DNA of 64,000 nt from Actinomortierella ambigua. Lineage: Eukaryota > Mortierellomycota > Mortierellomycetes > Mortierellales > Mortierellaceae. The position numbers and the translations under genes are program-made. The stretch is taken from assembly GCA_016098155.1 (NCBI GenBank), contig JAAAJB010000005.1, forward strand, positions 62,001 through 126,000, read 5' to 3'. The notes under the pieces were generated by a model. That model did not search any database. It had not been told where the DNA came from and was given only the letters and a program-made list of their open reading frames with translations. Of the stretch, positions 46,780 through 59,000 are shown one piece after another; positions within the stretch are counted from its first letter, which is position 1; each line of letters opens with the position of its first letter.

Positions 46780-47540
46780 TGACCGATTCATATGGCGTAG
46801 AGACTCGCGACACCTACCAGGGACATTCTGCCCTCGTCACGGCGCGTTTCGTTGAGGACATGAATAGAATCGATAACTCACCTACCAAACATGCTCTCAA
46901 GGAGGGGGATGAGGGTGAATCTACCTGTTCTGCAATAGCAATTAAGCCAGTGTCCGTCGTAACGATATCTTCGGGACTTGATAAAACAACATCGGCAACA
47001 GAGAACGTAAAGTGGCGAGTCTTGCGAATCATGCAGGATATATCGCTGATCTCATCAGCGAATTGATGAGGACGACGATTGATTGGGACTCGACACCCAG
47101 CTTTCTGCCTATGAGTGACCACAAAGCAGATTTTGCAAATCCATCGTTTTTGACCGCATTCATATGTACTTTCGTCGTCGTTCATTCGAGCAGCCTCCTT
47201 TGGTCAACCCGAGCGAGTACTCATCCATCATCCACTTCAAGCTATCAAAATGTGACTCCGGGGATATCGTTCAACGTTTTAACCAGTTTATTCTGAATCG
47301 GGACATTCCATACCCCCTCAGAGAGAAAGCCTCGAAGCTGGAGCTGCTCTACAAGAGTAGACTTGTTTTTTTCTTCCAATGCCTCCAAGACAAATACGAA
47401 TGTCGTTCTTATAAACATGCGCGAAAGTTTTTTTATGGCTTTCGCATCTCGCTGTACCTCCATGCCCACCACAACTTGATAGCGGAGCACTTACACAGGC
47501 GAAGAAGAAACTCGCAAAGACCTCACTCCCCATTTGTTAT
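46780..47540 (-). pseudogene. Possible decayed or mis-modelled gene of unknown family
   Basis: This stretch is far less repetitive than its surroundings. On the minus strand it gives protein-like segments in successive frames: ALEEKNKSTLVEQLQLRGF (about 47380-47310), then, one frame over, HFDSLKWMMDEYSLGLTKGG (about 47250-47190), then HQFADEISDISCMIRKTRHF (about 47065-47000). The first change of frame happens within a few bases, too close for an intron; the second could be bridged by a GT...AG intron of about 60 nt. The plus strand also has open frames (46779-47066 and 47164-47580), so strand is uncertain. I recognise no family. It may be a pseudogene, a real short gene with small introns, or chance. 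Confidence 0.3.
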
Positions 47541-48640
47541 AGCAAGCCTATGTGGAGAGAGAGAGAGAGAAGATATTTAGCCGCTCGTCTCATTCGCACA
47601 CTCACTCACACCTCTCCTTCACATGTGCTGATGCATTCGTCTTGTTATGAGCTGACCCATTCCTCATTGCTTGCTTGCTTGTAAGTCTTCACTCCAGTGC
47701 TTTTAGTAGATTGCTTTGACCACTTGTTTCCTCCTGGAGTGGTCGGAGGTTACAACAAGGTTGCCCCCCCCCCCCAATATGGCGTACACGCTGTAGGGTG
47801 TCTGTGCTTAGGCGGAGAGCAGACTTGGCCCATATGGGAGAGAGAGGACGTAACGGTGGGAGAAATGCATGAATGAATGAAGAGAAGAGGCCTCCATTTC
47901 ACAAACATGCGTTTCAGCGAGTAGCAGTGTGGAGGCAGGGGAGCGGCTGTCATCTTTGAGATTTGCTGTGTTGCCACCAAAAAGAGAAAGATCTGAAACC
48001 TGCCCCTCGTTCTCAGTTCCCATCAATGTGACAGAAACTTGGACATCTTTCTCTTCTACGCCACCATACCTCTGGGACATGGTAGCCAGCCTGTCAGCCA
48101 CACTGCGCCTCCAATCTCCGGTGTGGCACAATAAATTGGTGGATAGATAGGCAGCTAGGCCGACAAAAGAGATAGATAGACAGGGAGAGAGATATGCCTC
48201 CTCGAATCTCCATCTCTCTGCTGCTGAACAGGGGCAGGGAATAAGGCATATTTTCTCCACAGGTCCTTCTCTTCTGTTGTCGTGAAATTGGTATTGGACA
48301 TGAGTCCATCATATTGTCTCCTGTCAAAGGTGAAAGGGACAAAAAAAAAGTGTAGTGCAACGATGCAACATACACACAGCACATGCTAGTGCACCTCCTA
48401 CTACAAACAATACAAAGAGCAAAACAATACACCACACAACAAAACACAAATACAGTTCCTGTGTACAGCAGACTGTGTTCCGCGCTCGTGTTCAAACCTC
48501 CCTCTATCGATTTCTTGCTGACCTAGACGCTTTCACGCTCTCTCTCTCTGTTGTCTTCTTGAACCTGAATCATCTTTTCAATTCTTCATCGCATTCCAGC
48601 CTCATGTCTACTGCACCATAGTCATTCCAATACGCCCTTT

Positions 48641-48652
48641 CAGACGCGTCTG
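48641..48652. promoter_or_regulatory. MCB-like element (ACGCGT) in a 12-bp perfect palindrome
   Basis: CAGACGCGTCTG is its own reverse complement, with ACGCGT at 48644-48649, about 475 bp upstream of the cyclin ATG. ACGCGT is the MluI cell-cycle box bound by MBF-type factors in yeasts. Linking it to cyclin control is inference; other ACGCGT copies lie in non-coding sequence of this window. Confidence 0.4.
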
Positions 48653-49119
48653 TTCTCTCTGCTTCTGTTTCTCTTTCTCTTTCTCCCCACTCTCTCTCCT
48701 CTCTCCTCTCACTCTCTCAGTCTCACCACCCCACCCCTGGCCTTTCCTCCTCTCCCTGTATTGATTGAAGGAGTGACTCGAGAGAGCTGGATTATTCCTC
48801 ATCCTCTCTCTTTCTCCCATTCGATTCATTCCTCCCGATTGTGCTTGTGATCGCACAAGCAGCTCCCTGGCCCAAGGGGACTGACACTCGACGCCAACCT
48901 TGGTTGGTCCGTTCGCCAGAGGTCCCAGATTATCTGGAGCCAAGAACCCCGCTCCACCCCCTCCCCACACATCACCTCACCGTTACCCGCCATCCCAACT
49001 GGCAGGACAACCAACCTTATCTGTCGCTCCTGTGTCCGTCGTCCTCGCTTGATATCATACAATTATTCCCCTTTCCCACCGTTCTCTCTCTATCTCTATC
49101 TCTCCCCAACGCTGTGAAA

Positions 49120-51718
49120 ATGTACTCTTCGGCTGGAATCCCGCGGCACCAACAGCCAACGGGAAACCTCCGACGGGCATCCAGCCATCTGCAACTGCAA
49201 CGGAATAGCCATCTCACACCCTCGATGCCTGTTCCAGGGTCCATGACCAAGGCACGATCCTTCCCAGACGAGAATCGGCCACCTATGGCTCATTTGCTTA
49301 CTGAGCGTCCACAGAAGTCTGGTGCACTCGTCGGGAGCAAGTCGCGTCCAGTTTCGTATCCATCAAAAGAGGCAGTCGCACCCACTACCACCACCACCAA
49401 CACCACCACCATTCCGCGGCGGTCGTCAGACAAGGACACGGCCTCTATCCGCAAATCATCGACAGCTCGACCATCTCTTTCACGCGTTCCTAGCATGGCA
49501 AGCAAGGCTGCACTTGCTGAAGTGACCAATCTTCCTTCTGCAACACAGGTATTGCATAAAACGCATCGCAGACGCATGCTTGGAAGAGGCAGAAGAGGAG
49601 TGGGAAAAGAGGAGAGAAAGAGAGAGAGAGGAGGTGCTGCTCGTCCCATAGGTTTGCATGAAAATCGCCATGGCGATCTCTCGGCAGTAAGACTTACCAT
49701 GACTCGGGACATATGAGTAACTGTGCTTCTTTCCTCTGTCCACACCCTCGCTCCTCCCTTTTCCTGTCTTCAGTTCATGTCCCTTTTTTTTATGCTTTGT
49801 GTTGCCTTCCCTTGCCCTTCCCTTACTTGTGCTAGCCCTATTACTGCTGGATCGTAACCACCCCACCCTCTCCTTCTTCTCACTTGACTAGAATCGTGAT
49901 GGCTCGCGCACCACACAACGATCGACTGTCCGCCGTCCACATTCCGTTGTACCCCAGGTTACTCTGCAACAGCCAGTACCACTTTTGACCACCTCCTCCG
50001 CATCCCTAACCACCGGGATGAGGGCCCTGTCTATTGTTCAACATCGAATTGTGAAAACTACCGCAGGTCAAAACGCCAAGGCCCATACCGGCAACAATGG
50101 CCAGAAACCCAATGCACCCCGTCCACCACTAGTCACAACCTCTCGCTCCTCCTGGCTCAAAGCAACCCCTCCTTCCTCCACCTTTCCATCTGCCAAACCC
50201 CCTGCATCGGTCACAACCAATGGCCTCAAGCAGCAGCAGCAACAGCAGCAACAGCAACAGCAGGCAGAGGCCCGTCGGGCTCCAAAGCCACCCCCAGCGC
50301 CGAGGCTCCCTCCTGGCGCTCGTCAGCAGACCATGGTTCGGCCTCCAAGAACGACCCACCCAACAGGAGCTGAGACGGCTTTATTGAAGCGCTCGCTCAG
50401 ACCACAATCCTCACGGTTGTCGGTCTACACGGATCAGGATATGTCCATGGTGACGCCCAAGGTAGCCACCAGGACGGTGACAACCGCTAGAAGAGCAGTT
50501 GTCTCCAATGCTTCTTCAAAACCTCTAGTATCAACGACATCGACATCATCATCCACGGCCAGATCAAACATGCGGATACCGATACCGCCGCAGCAGCAGC
50601 AGCAGCGGCATCGGGAGCGTCGTGGCCCTGCTGCTCCCACTAACACGGCATCAGCCCCAACAGAACACCTTCCAGCGCCTCGAAAGCGAGAGCTCATCAT
50701 CCCGGCAGTGCCCATGTTTGATAGTGAGCTTTTCCTGGATGTCGATATCGAGATGGTGGACAAGGATGGCAGTGCAAGACATCGACGCACCTTGTCGGAC
50801 AATTTGGCGGTGGACATGATGTCGATGGACATGTCATCGGAGGATGCTTCAAGGACGAACGGTGACTACAACGGACATAGCAACGAAGACGACAATGACG
50901 AATATGATCCAGACCCAGTCTTTGTGAGCGAGTACCAGGCGGACATTTTTGCGTACAAACGGGAGCTAGAGATCAAGCTGATGCCGGACCCGGATTTCAT
51001 GGACCGGCAACCGGAGCTGACGTGGCACTACCGTGTGCACCTAATCGAATGGCTGATCCAGGTGCACGAGCGGTTCGGCCTGCTACAGGAGACGCTCCAT
51101 CTCTGCGTCAACTATCTGGACCGGTTCCTGTCGCGAATGGTGATCACGGTCGACAAGCTCCAACTCGCCGGGATCGTGGCGCTGTTGCTCGCGTCCAAGT
51201 ACGAGGAGATCCAGTCGCCGTCGATCCAGACCTTGGTCGAGCTGGCCTCGCACCAATACACGGCTGAGCAGGTGCGGTCGGCGGAGATCCAAATGTTGCG
51301 GGCCCTGCAGTACGATATGGGCCATCCGGGGCCGATGAGTTTCCTGCGGCGGATCTCGCGGGTGGATGGGTACGATGTTGACCTGCGGACGATGGCCAAG
51401 TACTTGGTCGATGTCACACTGTGCGATCATCGCTTTGTCGTCGTGCCGTCGAGCATGGTCGCCGCTATCGCCTACCGGACCTCCATGTTGCTGTTGCTGG
51501 ACCGTGCCAAAGGGTGCTGGACGGACCAGCATGAGCGCTGGTCGGGCTATGCAGAGTCGACGCTGGCGGCTGGTGTAAATGTGCTGCTGAATATGCTGGA
51601 GCGTCCAGAGCTGACCCACCCGGTGCTGTTTGAAAAGTATCAGGACCCGCAGCTGCTTAGTCCGAGTACCTATGTGCATGGACTCGTTGTCGAGCTGCTT
51701 TGTGCTTTGCGCCTCTGA
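49120..51718 (+). CDS. Mitotic B-type cyclin
   Basis: Regulatory subunit of a cyclin-dependent kinase driving G2/M; its levels are usually set by APC/C proteolysis. Exons are 49120-49548 and 49892-51718, giving 751 aa. The long N-terminal half (about 490 residues) is disordered, Ser/Thr/Pro-rich, with poly-Thr and poly-Gln runs. It contains KAALAEVTN at residues 129-137, in the position and form of a mitotic-cyclin destruction box but with Lys for the usual Arg. The C-terminal 260 residues form two cyclin folds: WHYRVHLIEWLIQVHERF, LCVNYLDRFLS, LQLAGIVALLLASKYEEI, LRALQYDMGHPGPMSFLRR, then the second fold. The CDK-contact region is intact. The start follows a CT-rich leader; frames farther upstream run through that leader and are unlikely. 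Confidence 0.93.
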
Positions 51719-53012
51719 TCCCCCTGCTTCTCGTTGTGGTCCCTTTGGAGGGATAGCCCAAAGAAGGAAGAAAAGAAATAGTCTTCAAGATACCCTACCC
51801 CACTTACCTCCGCCTATTGTATTTTTGTGATATTTTGTTTTGTAGTGCGTCTTTTCCCCCCCTCCCCCAATCCATTATATTATTTTCTACACATGTCAAT
51901 GATGTTCGTTTCACTTGAGGAGAGGCTCGATGAGGGATGTTTTCAGGTCTGGCCGGGGTTTAAGGTGTGTGCCACAGAACTTCTAGACGAGGTATGCTTA
52001 GAGCCGTCCCTGGTTGACTTGTACAGCCAAGGCCGTAGTGAACAAGAAAAACAAAATTCAGGAGAGTCGTATGAACACCTCGAAAAAAAAGGCCGTGAAG
52101 GGGTATGTTAGTGTGTGTATGTGTGTGTTTTTGAGGTCTGTTTGAGAAAGGTTCGCTAGGAAAAAATCCAATTGTGGAAGACCCGTTGGCCTGGAACGTG
52201 AGTAGGTGGAGCTTTTCCTGCTTCATTTTCATCATTTTGACGATAAAATATGCACCCAAGGTCGCGTGTCAGAGGAGGTGGCAAAAAGGTTGAGGGTGCG
52301 AGAAGGGATAGGGGAGGAGGATGCAGCAGATGAACGAAAGTACTCGCATGCATGAATGAGGAGGCATAGGCTAGAGCGGGAGACATGTGGACGAAGGAGG
52401 GGAAGGGGGAGGGGAGGAGGAGCACCAAACTCGACCTTTTATTCCAGGCTGGTGAGATGGGCACGCAGTGCTGTGAAGGGCTGGAAAAAAAACGAAGAAC
52501 GCACCATCTCTTTCAAGGGGGAAAAAAGGTTGGCGTCGTCGACGACATGTTGCGGAAAGAAGATGCAATCGACAGAACATCGAGTTTATGAATACTTTGA
52601 GGTGGGCGTGGCACAAAGTTCAAGAATGATTGGCTGTAAGCGCAAAGCGTCGAGAATATGGACCATGACAACCGCGTCAACAGAGAGACCAAGAAAAGGG
52701 GGAGGGAGGGGGAGACGAGGAGAGTAGGGTGGCACAAAGGAAGGAGGAGTGTTTCTAGCAAGAGTGTCGAAATACAAACAAAATAATGCAGGAGAACACA
52801 AGTCGCGCACTGTTTGTGGAGAACTCGAAGAGTTGCATTGCAGTGCTTCTGCTCGTGGAAAAAAAATGAGGACGATCTAGAAATCGTTGCACCTTATGTT
52901 TTCATCCATGGTGGACAGAAAAGGGTAGAGGTAGAGAGAGAAGAAGATTGAACAAAGCAAGGCATCGTGTTTCATTGATGTTGCCCCCCATGCTTGGTTC
53001 TCTCTCTTCACA

Positions 53013-53039
53013 TCTCTCTCTCTCTCTCTCTCTCTCTCC
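53013..53039 (+). repeat. (CT)n dinucleotide microsatellite
   Basis: About 27 bp of CT repeat in the cyclin-antiporter spacer. Confidence 0.9.
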
Positions 53040-53500
53040 TTTTCTAAGATGGCATTCATTCTTTGGAGCAAAAATAGGGGCCTCCTGAACCATGGCGTCG
53101 GCCATTAAGGAGGGCAAGGCTGTGGCACATGTTCGCTCGATATCAGGGAAACACCATTCTTTCCACTAGTCGAATTTACTAGTGTGTACAAAAGATCAGT
53201 CACCAAAGAGCCCTTGTCTACAGTGCATTCAGTGTTGTTGTTGGCTGCTGAGATCTGCTGCATGGGGTGCCAAAAGACAACTTTAAGCACCACAAGGTTC
53301 TCCCTTGGACGTCAGACGTCAGAGAAGTATACTGCTGGAAGGTGCTATCGAGGCATGGCTCGGTTACCCAGAAATACGTAGCTGGTCATGTGCAGCAGAA
53401 GAGAAGAGGGGTAAGAAGGGAGGATAGATGATAGACAACAAAATGCACACATACGTACACTACTGTCTCCTTCCCAGAAAAGAACAGGTTATCGTCACTT

Positions 53501-53562
53501 CCCCCCCCCCCCCCCCCCCCCAACCCCCCCCCTCCCTTCTCCCCCCCTCCCCNNNNNNNNNN
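53501..53562. other. Assembly gap (10 N at 53553-53562) after a poly-C block
   Basis: About 21 C, then AA and further C-rich sequence, lead directly into ten N. A homopolymer-induced break is likely, so true length is unknown. Confidence 0.9.
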
Positions 53563-54536
53563 TTATGTTTTTTTATCGGGGCTCACGATGCACCACAGGG
53601 TGCAAACCAGCGAAAAGTCAATTTCGATCCCGGACTGATCACATGGATCACAGCCCTTCACTATCACTCTCTCATAAACGCGCACACCTACAGACTTTCC
53701 AGATAGAAAAATGGATTGCGACACTTGCATTATCCCTCGTCTGTACCTCTATACTCTCCCTTTCTTCCCCCCCCCCCCCCCCACACACACACACACCATC
53801 TCCTTTCTACTCACTTGCCGACCACATCTCCCTCCTGCAAAGAGGCGTTGGATCTATCCCATCCTCACTTTCGACAGCGCTTCAGCGACGAAATTGCTTT
53901 GGATTCAAGGGATGGCTAAGGGGTACGAAGGGGGGAGGTGAGAGCGATAAAATAATAAAGACTTGTTGGCTGCTAGTGGGTGCTCGGATAGCGATGCTGA
54001 TCCCTGGTGAGCACCACCTCGCACCACATTCTGTCATTGTGTGGCACTAGCTTGCATGGAAGACAAAAACTTGTTCGTTTGTGCTCGCCAGCCGTGGGGT
54101 ACAATGTGGCAAGATCATTCATGATGGATCGTGGTGGAGTAAAGGAGTAGACCACGAGGCATAAGGAGACAGAGACAGAGAAAGACAGACAAAGAGAGGA
54201 GTGGCGATCTACCCGCGCTTTCCACCTATGATTCATTCTCCATCCTTTCGAGGGCACCAACTTGCAACAAGATGAAGGAAAACGAGATCCAGGAACGCAG
54301 TAAACGATGAACGAGCGTGTGAGTGGCAGTCTCGGTCTCTTTAAAGTGCATGACATGAGCACTGCAATGCTCCCCTGCACCTCTGTAAACACACACACAC
54401 ATGTATGTGGCAAGGAACAAGAAGAAAAAGAGGAACAAGAGGTATTTTTTTTTTGAGTTGGATCCCCCTATTCACTTTCTTCTCTTTCCCTGCCAATCGA
54501 AGACGGCTGAGCCTAATCGTGTTGCCGCCCATCGGG

Positions 54537-54543
54537 TATAAAG
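54537..54543 (+). promoter_or_regulatory. Possible orphan core promoter (TATAAAG with CT-rich leader)
   Basis: TATAAAG is followed by about 140 nt of pyrimidine-rich sequence ending in CCACAG, the layout seen before real starts in this window. No convincing coding frame follows. It could start a non-coding RNA or a distal leader of the antiporter gene 1.5 kb downstream. Confidence 0.3.
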
Positions 54544-55417
54544 ACCAAGCGTCCACTCCCCCCTACTCTTTCCACTTTTTTTTTTCCCCCTTCCTGCAAC
54601 TGCCGGCAGCTCATTCTCTCATTCTCTCTCGCCCCTACCTCATTCCTGTCTTGTTCTTGTTCCTCTCTCTCTCTCCACAGCATCTGGGACAGAGCTCCTC
54701 AGTTTCTCCTCATTGCCATTCATTCATACCGTCTTCCATTCCCAGAAGACATCAAACTCCTTCGAGTACAAAGCTGAAAGAAGAAAGAATACAAGGTACA
54801 TGTTGCATGAGCATTCGTTCATCTCTCCATTCTGAGCCGCATTACTGCTCACCTCCCAAGGAGTAGAAGCATGGAAGAAACCTTCTCCAGGGTTTCCGTT
54901 GTATCTGTAGCATGTTCTGCATGGTGTCCCCATTGTCATACTCCCCCCTCCCCTCTCTTTCCTCTCCACTGGGCATGGGTGGCGAATCCTTCCTCCTTTT
55001 CTCTCAGAGTAAAACAGGGGGAGGGGAGTCCAGGAAGGGGGCTGCTCATTCCTCTCAATGCCATATGACTATCCGTAATTCCCAAGGGTAGAGAGTATAT
55101 GACAGCAAAGGAAGACAGGGTCCTGCTCTTGATGTTTTGTTTGTTGTTGTCCAGGAAGCAGTTGTCTGCTCGCCCTTGTTGAAGTACTGGTGATAAAGTG
55201 GTTTTGCGTATTGTCAGTTTCTTCAGGCAGCAAGCAGAAAAAAAGGAGAGAGGGGGGTTCAGTCAAGGAGAAGCGCACAGGCACAAAGAGGGAATGACGG
55301 GACAACGGGTGGATGATACTGGTTGGTTGCCTTGCATGGTCATTAAAGCATGCGCACTCAAGGGTCTTTGTGCACTGTCCTGTCTGGGTCCCATAAAATC
55401 AGCCCGCCCAAGCTATG

Positions 55418-55419
<2 letters not shown>

Positions 55420-55460
<41 letters not shown>
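55420..55460 (+). repeat. (CT)n dinucleotide microsatellite
   Basis: About 20 perfect copies of CT, 0.6 kb upstream of the antiporter start. Confidence 0.92.
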
Positions 55461-55463
<3 letters not shown>

Positions 55464-55950
55464 CCACTGTACCTCGTTCACACACCATACATACATGACG
55501 AACAGACTTGGATAGATGGATCAATGGTGGCCACTGGCGATGGAGCGAGACTGTGGGATTGCTCCGCTGGACAGAGCACAAACAGGAGATGGGTGGAGTA
55601 GACAAAAACACGAGAGCCTGGAGGGGTCCAACGCACCAGCAGCATGCTTCTGATAGGGCATAGAAGACTGAGAAAGCAAACAAACCTTCCTTTCTCGCCC
55701 CCAGACCATCAAGGAATGCACCGTCTGTCAACGGACTAGACGACCCCTGGCCTCCCATTCCCCTTCCCCTTCCAATAAAAAGCCCTCTCTCTCCCCTGCT
55801 CTCGCTCTTTGCTTTGTTTTCCTTTGCCCTTTTTTCCCTTTCTCTCGCTTTCACTCACTCTCTATCTCTCTCCCTCTCTCTTCACTCCACCACCACCAAA
55901 CTAACCACATCGTCCATTGTCTGCATACTTTTCTCGAATCTGTTCCAGCC

Positions 55951-55980
55951 AAAAAAAACAACAACAACAACAACAACAAC
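55951..55980 (+). repeat. Poly-A/(AAC)n tract in the antiporter leader
   Basis: Eight A followed by about seven AAC triplets, about 105 nt upstream of the ATG at 56086, probably within the 5' UTR. Confidence 0.85.
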
Positions 55981-56085
55981 CATAAAGGCAGCCAGGCAGC
56001 CAGTCCTCTGCTCTCTCGCACCTCTTTGATTCAATTCGCTCTCCCCTGCTTCTTCTCCTTCAAGTAAAGCCAGCCCATTCAAATC

Positions 56086-59000
56086 ATGGGTACTGCCAAT
56101 GGTATGTGTATTGTCTATTCTAGCATGATTGGTGGTTATCACCCCCTATCCCATCTTCAGCCTGATATCGGTAGACGTTAACAAAGCCGAGTACTTTATC
56201 TCTCTCTCTCTTTCTCTCGATACATCCTTCCAGGAAGCGTCCTGACGGGCCTCAACCCCACAGAGGTCAACAGCAGCAATCCACTGCCCCTCTTCATTAT
56301 CCAGGCAAGTTCACTTTCCTACAGTGTCACATGGAGAGCGATGGTTGGTTGGTCCAGCGCTTTTGACATACGCTGTGCCATTGGGGATCGTACAGAAACT
56401 TTATTTGTCTCGTTCCTCGCGTGTTGTCTTGTCGCACACATCTTTATGATGATTGGGTTGCTTCCCACGCTGTGGCCACGTGTCTCGGCCAATGATACAC
56501 AGTGTATCCTGAAACATTTTGGTGGTGCTGACTGGTAGAATCATTCTCCCCTCCTCTTTACCCGCCTTCTATGGGTCCTGTAGGCGACAATCATTGTAGT
56601 CTTTTGCCACATCCTGAACCTGCTTCTTCGCCGCTTGAAGCAGCCACGAGTCATTTCAGAAGTCATAGCGGGTATCTTACTAGGCCCTTCAGTCCTAGGT
56701 CGCATTCCAGGCTTTCTCCCCACCATCTTCAACCCAGCCTCACTGCCGTACCTGAACCTCGTCTCAAATCTGGGTCTTGTTTTCTTTTTGTTCCTCGTTG
56801 GTCTTGAGCTTGATCCTGTCTTGGTCGTCCGTCGTGCGCGCCATGCTCTCAGTATCTCGCTTGCAGGCATTGCCTTGCCCTTTGCTGTCGGTGCTGCTGT
56901 CAGTTATGTCCTTTATGAGGAAATGGGTCCCGACACCAAGGTCGGTTTTGGTCAGTTCCTGCTCTTCACAGGTGTCGCCATGGCCATCACAGCCTTCCCT
57001 GTCCTGGCACGTATCCTGGCCGAACAAAAGTTGTTGACGACCAAGGTCGGGTTCCTGACCATCTGCGCTGGTGCTGTGGGCGATATTGCTGCCTGGGTCC
57101 TCTTGGCCTTGGTGGTGTCGATCCTCAACAGCGGCAGCAAGCTCACGCCGCTGTACGTCGTCCTGCTGTCGATTGCATGGATCTTGATCCTGGTCTTTGC
57201 GTTCAGGCCGCTGTTCCATTTCATGATCCGTGTGACAAAGTCGCATGATGAGCCCAGCCAAACCATGATGGCCTTCACCATGTTCTCTGTCCTTGCCAGC
57301 GCCTTTGTCACGGATATCATTGGTATCCACGCTATTTTTGGGTCTTTCCTCGTCGGCCTTATCATTCCTCACGACTCGGGCTTTGCTCATGGTGTTACCA
57401 AGCGCATCGAAGATTTGGTCACCGTCGTTCTTTTGCCCATTGTAGGTCGCTCGATCTTTTTGTGTTATGCAGACTCTTGATGATGTTACTGTCATCGCTG
57501 TTACTGCCGTAGTTGTTGCGCAGCTTCCATGACGAGATAAGGTGCTGACAGCTTTAATTAATATCTAACTCCCTCTTTTTTCCCCCCCATCTTAACACCC
57601 TAATAGTACTTTGCATTGTCGGGTCTCAAGACGCAAGTGGGCCTGCTCGACAATGGCAGGACTTGGGGCTTAGTGTTCTTGGTGACATTTGCGGCCTGCT
57701 TTGGCAAGATTGTCGGCTCGACAGGTGCGGCAAAGTTGCAGGGCATGGAGTGGCGCGAGTCGCTTGCGATCGGATTCCTGATGAACTGCAAGGGTTTGAT
57801 CGAACTGATTGTGTTGAACATTGGTCTGGATGCTGGTGTGATCAACCCGCGTGTCTTTGTCATCATGGTGGCCATGTGCTTGATTACCACCTGTATGACC
57901 ACGCCTTGCGTCATGGCGCTCTATCCACCCAGCTACCAGCGTGCTGTGGCACTTCGCAACCAGGCCAAGGAACGTCAGGCACGTGGCGATCTGGAAAAGA
58001 CCGGCGATAGCCTGGATGAACCACCTCGGTCGGGCTTCATTCTGTGCCTGGACAAGATCCAGAACCTGCCGGCCATGATGACTTTGCTCAAGATGTTCCA
58101 TCACACTGTCCAGCATCACCAGCAGCAAGTACAGCAGCAGAACACCGATTCCAATACGAGCGACTACTCGGGCTCGACACACGGCCATAGTGGCGGCAAC
58201 AACTCACCCTTTGTGCCCCTGAGCAAGTCGACTAGCCTGAGCGAGATCCCCTCACTGGTGGCGCTGCGTCTGCTTCACCTGACGGACCGTAGCTCGTCGG
58301 TGCTGATGGCGGCGACGGAGCGTGCCGAGGTCCTGCGCCGCGATACCCTGATTACAGTACTGCAGGCCTTTGCCAAGCTCAACTCGATCTCGCTGCAACC
58401 GCGTATGACGCTCTCGACGGACCCGGATGACTTTGCCAACAGCATTGTGGATGAGGCCCGTGAATCGGGTGCGGATGTGATCATCTTCCCCTGGAACTCG
58501 TCGGCGCTGCCGGATCCACCCAACGCGGTGGTCGATGCCGAGGGCTCGTTGCTCGCCCGTCCCGCCATCACCTCGAATACCCCGGTTGTCTCGCGTCTGC
58601 TCAACACGACGGCCCACACAGGGCTGACGACGGCGGTCTTGGTCGATCGTGAGTTTGGCAGCTCTGGCCACTTTATGAACCTGATGGTGCCCCTGTATGG
58701 ATCCCATGACGACGAGGCGGCGTTGAAGCTTGCGGCTGCGCTCAGCCACAACCGCGACTGCTTCATTACTATTGTCCGTGTCGAGCCTCTCAGCAAGACA
58801 CTTGCCATCCCTGTTCCCCAGGCTGTCGGCGGTGAGTATCACAACCACCACGGTCCGGAGGTTGATATGCTCTCGATCGACGCGACTGGCCTTGGGGAGA
58901 GCCCCGTGCTCCCCGAGGATGACAAGACGCTGGTGCTGACCTATTTCCCACACCGCGCCTGGCTGGATGACCATCACCGCAAGTCGCTGCGAAAGTCGAC

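Larger units (their letters stand above)
46536..49119. other. Divergent intergenic region, eIF3m to cyclin
   Basis: 2.6 kb between the eIF3m start and the cyclin start. It holds the eIF3m promoter, a coding-like but frame-broken stretch at about 46780-47540 (listed separately), CT- and GA-rich tracts around 47560 and 48660-48720, and an ACGCGT palindrome at 48641-48652. The final 450 bp is a pyrimidine-rich cyclin leader. Confidence 0.6.
51719..56085. other. Intergenic, 4.4 kb, repeat-rich, with assembly gap
   Basis: Cyclin 3' end to antiporter start. It contains a (CT)n at 53013-53039, a C-rich block and 10-N gap at 53501-53562, a poly-C/(CA)n stretch near 53766-53795, a TATAAAG element at 54537 with a CT-rich leader, a (CT)n at 55420-55460 and an (AAC)n at 55951-55980 in the antiporter leader. 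No frame with recognisable domains was found on either strand. Confidence 0.55.

Noticed and set aside
49549..49716. Read-through of the cyclin first exon into basic GKEERKRERGG sequence
   Set aside because: GA-repeat-coded tail inside the intron; a good GT-AG pair (49549 to 49891) joins two in-phase cyclin segments.
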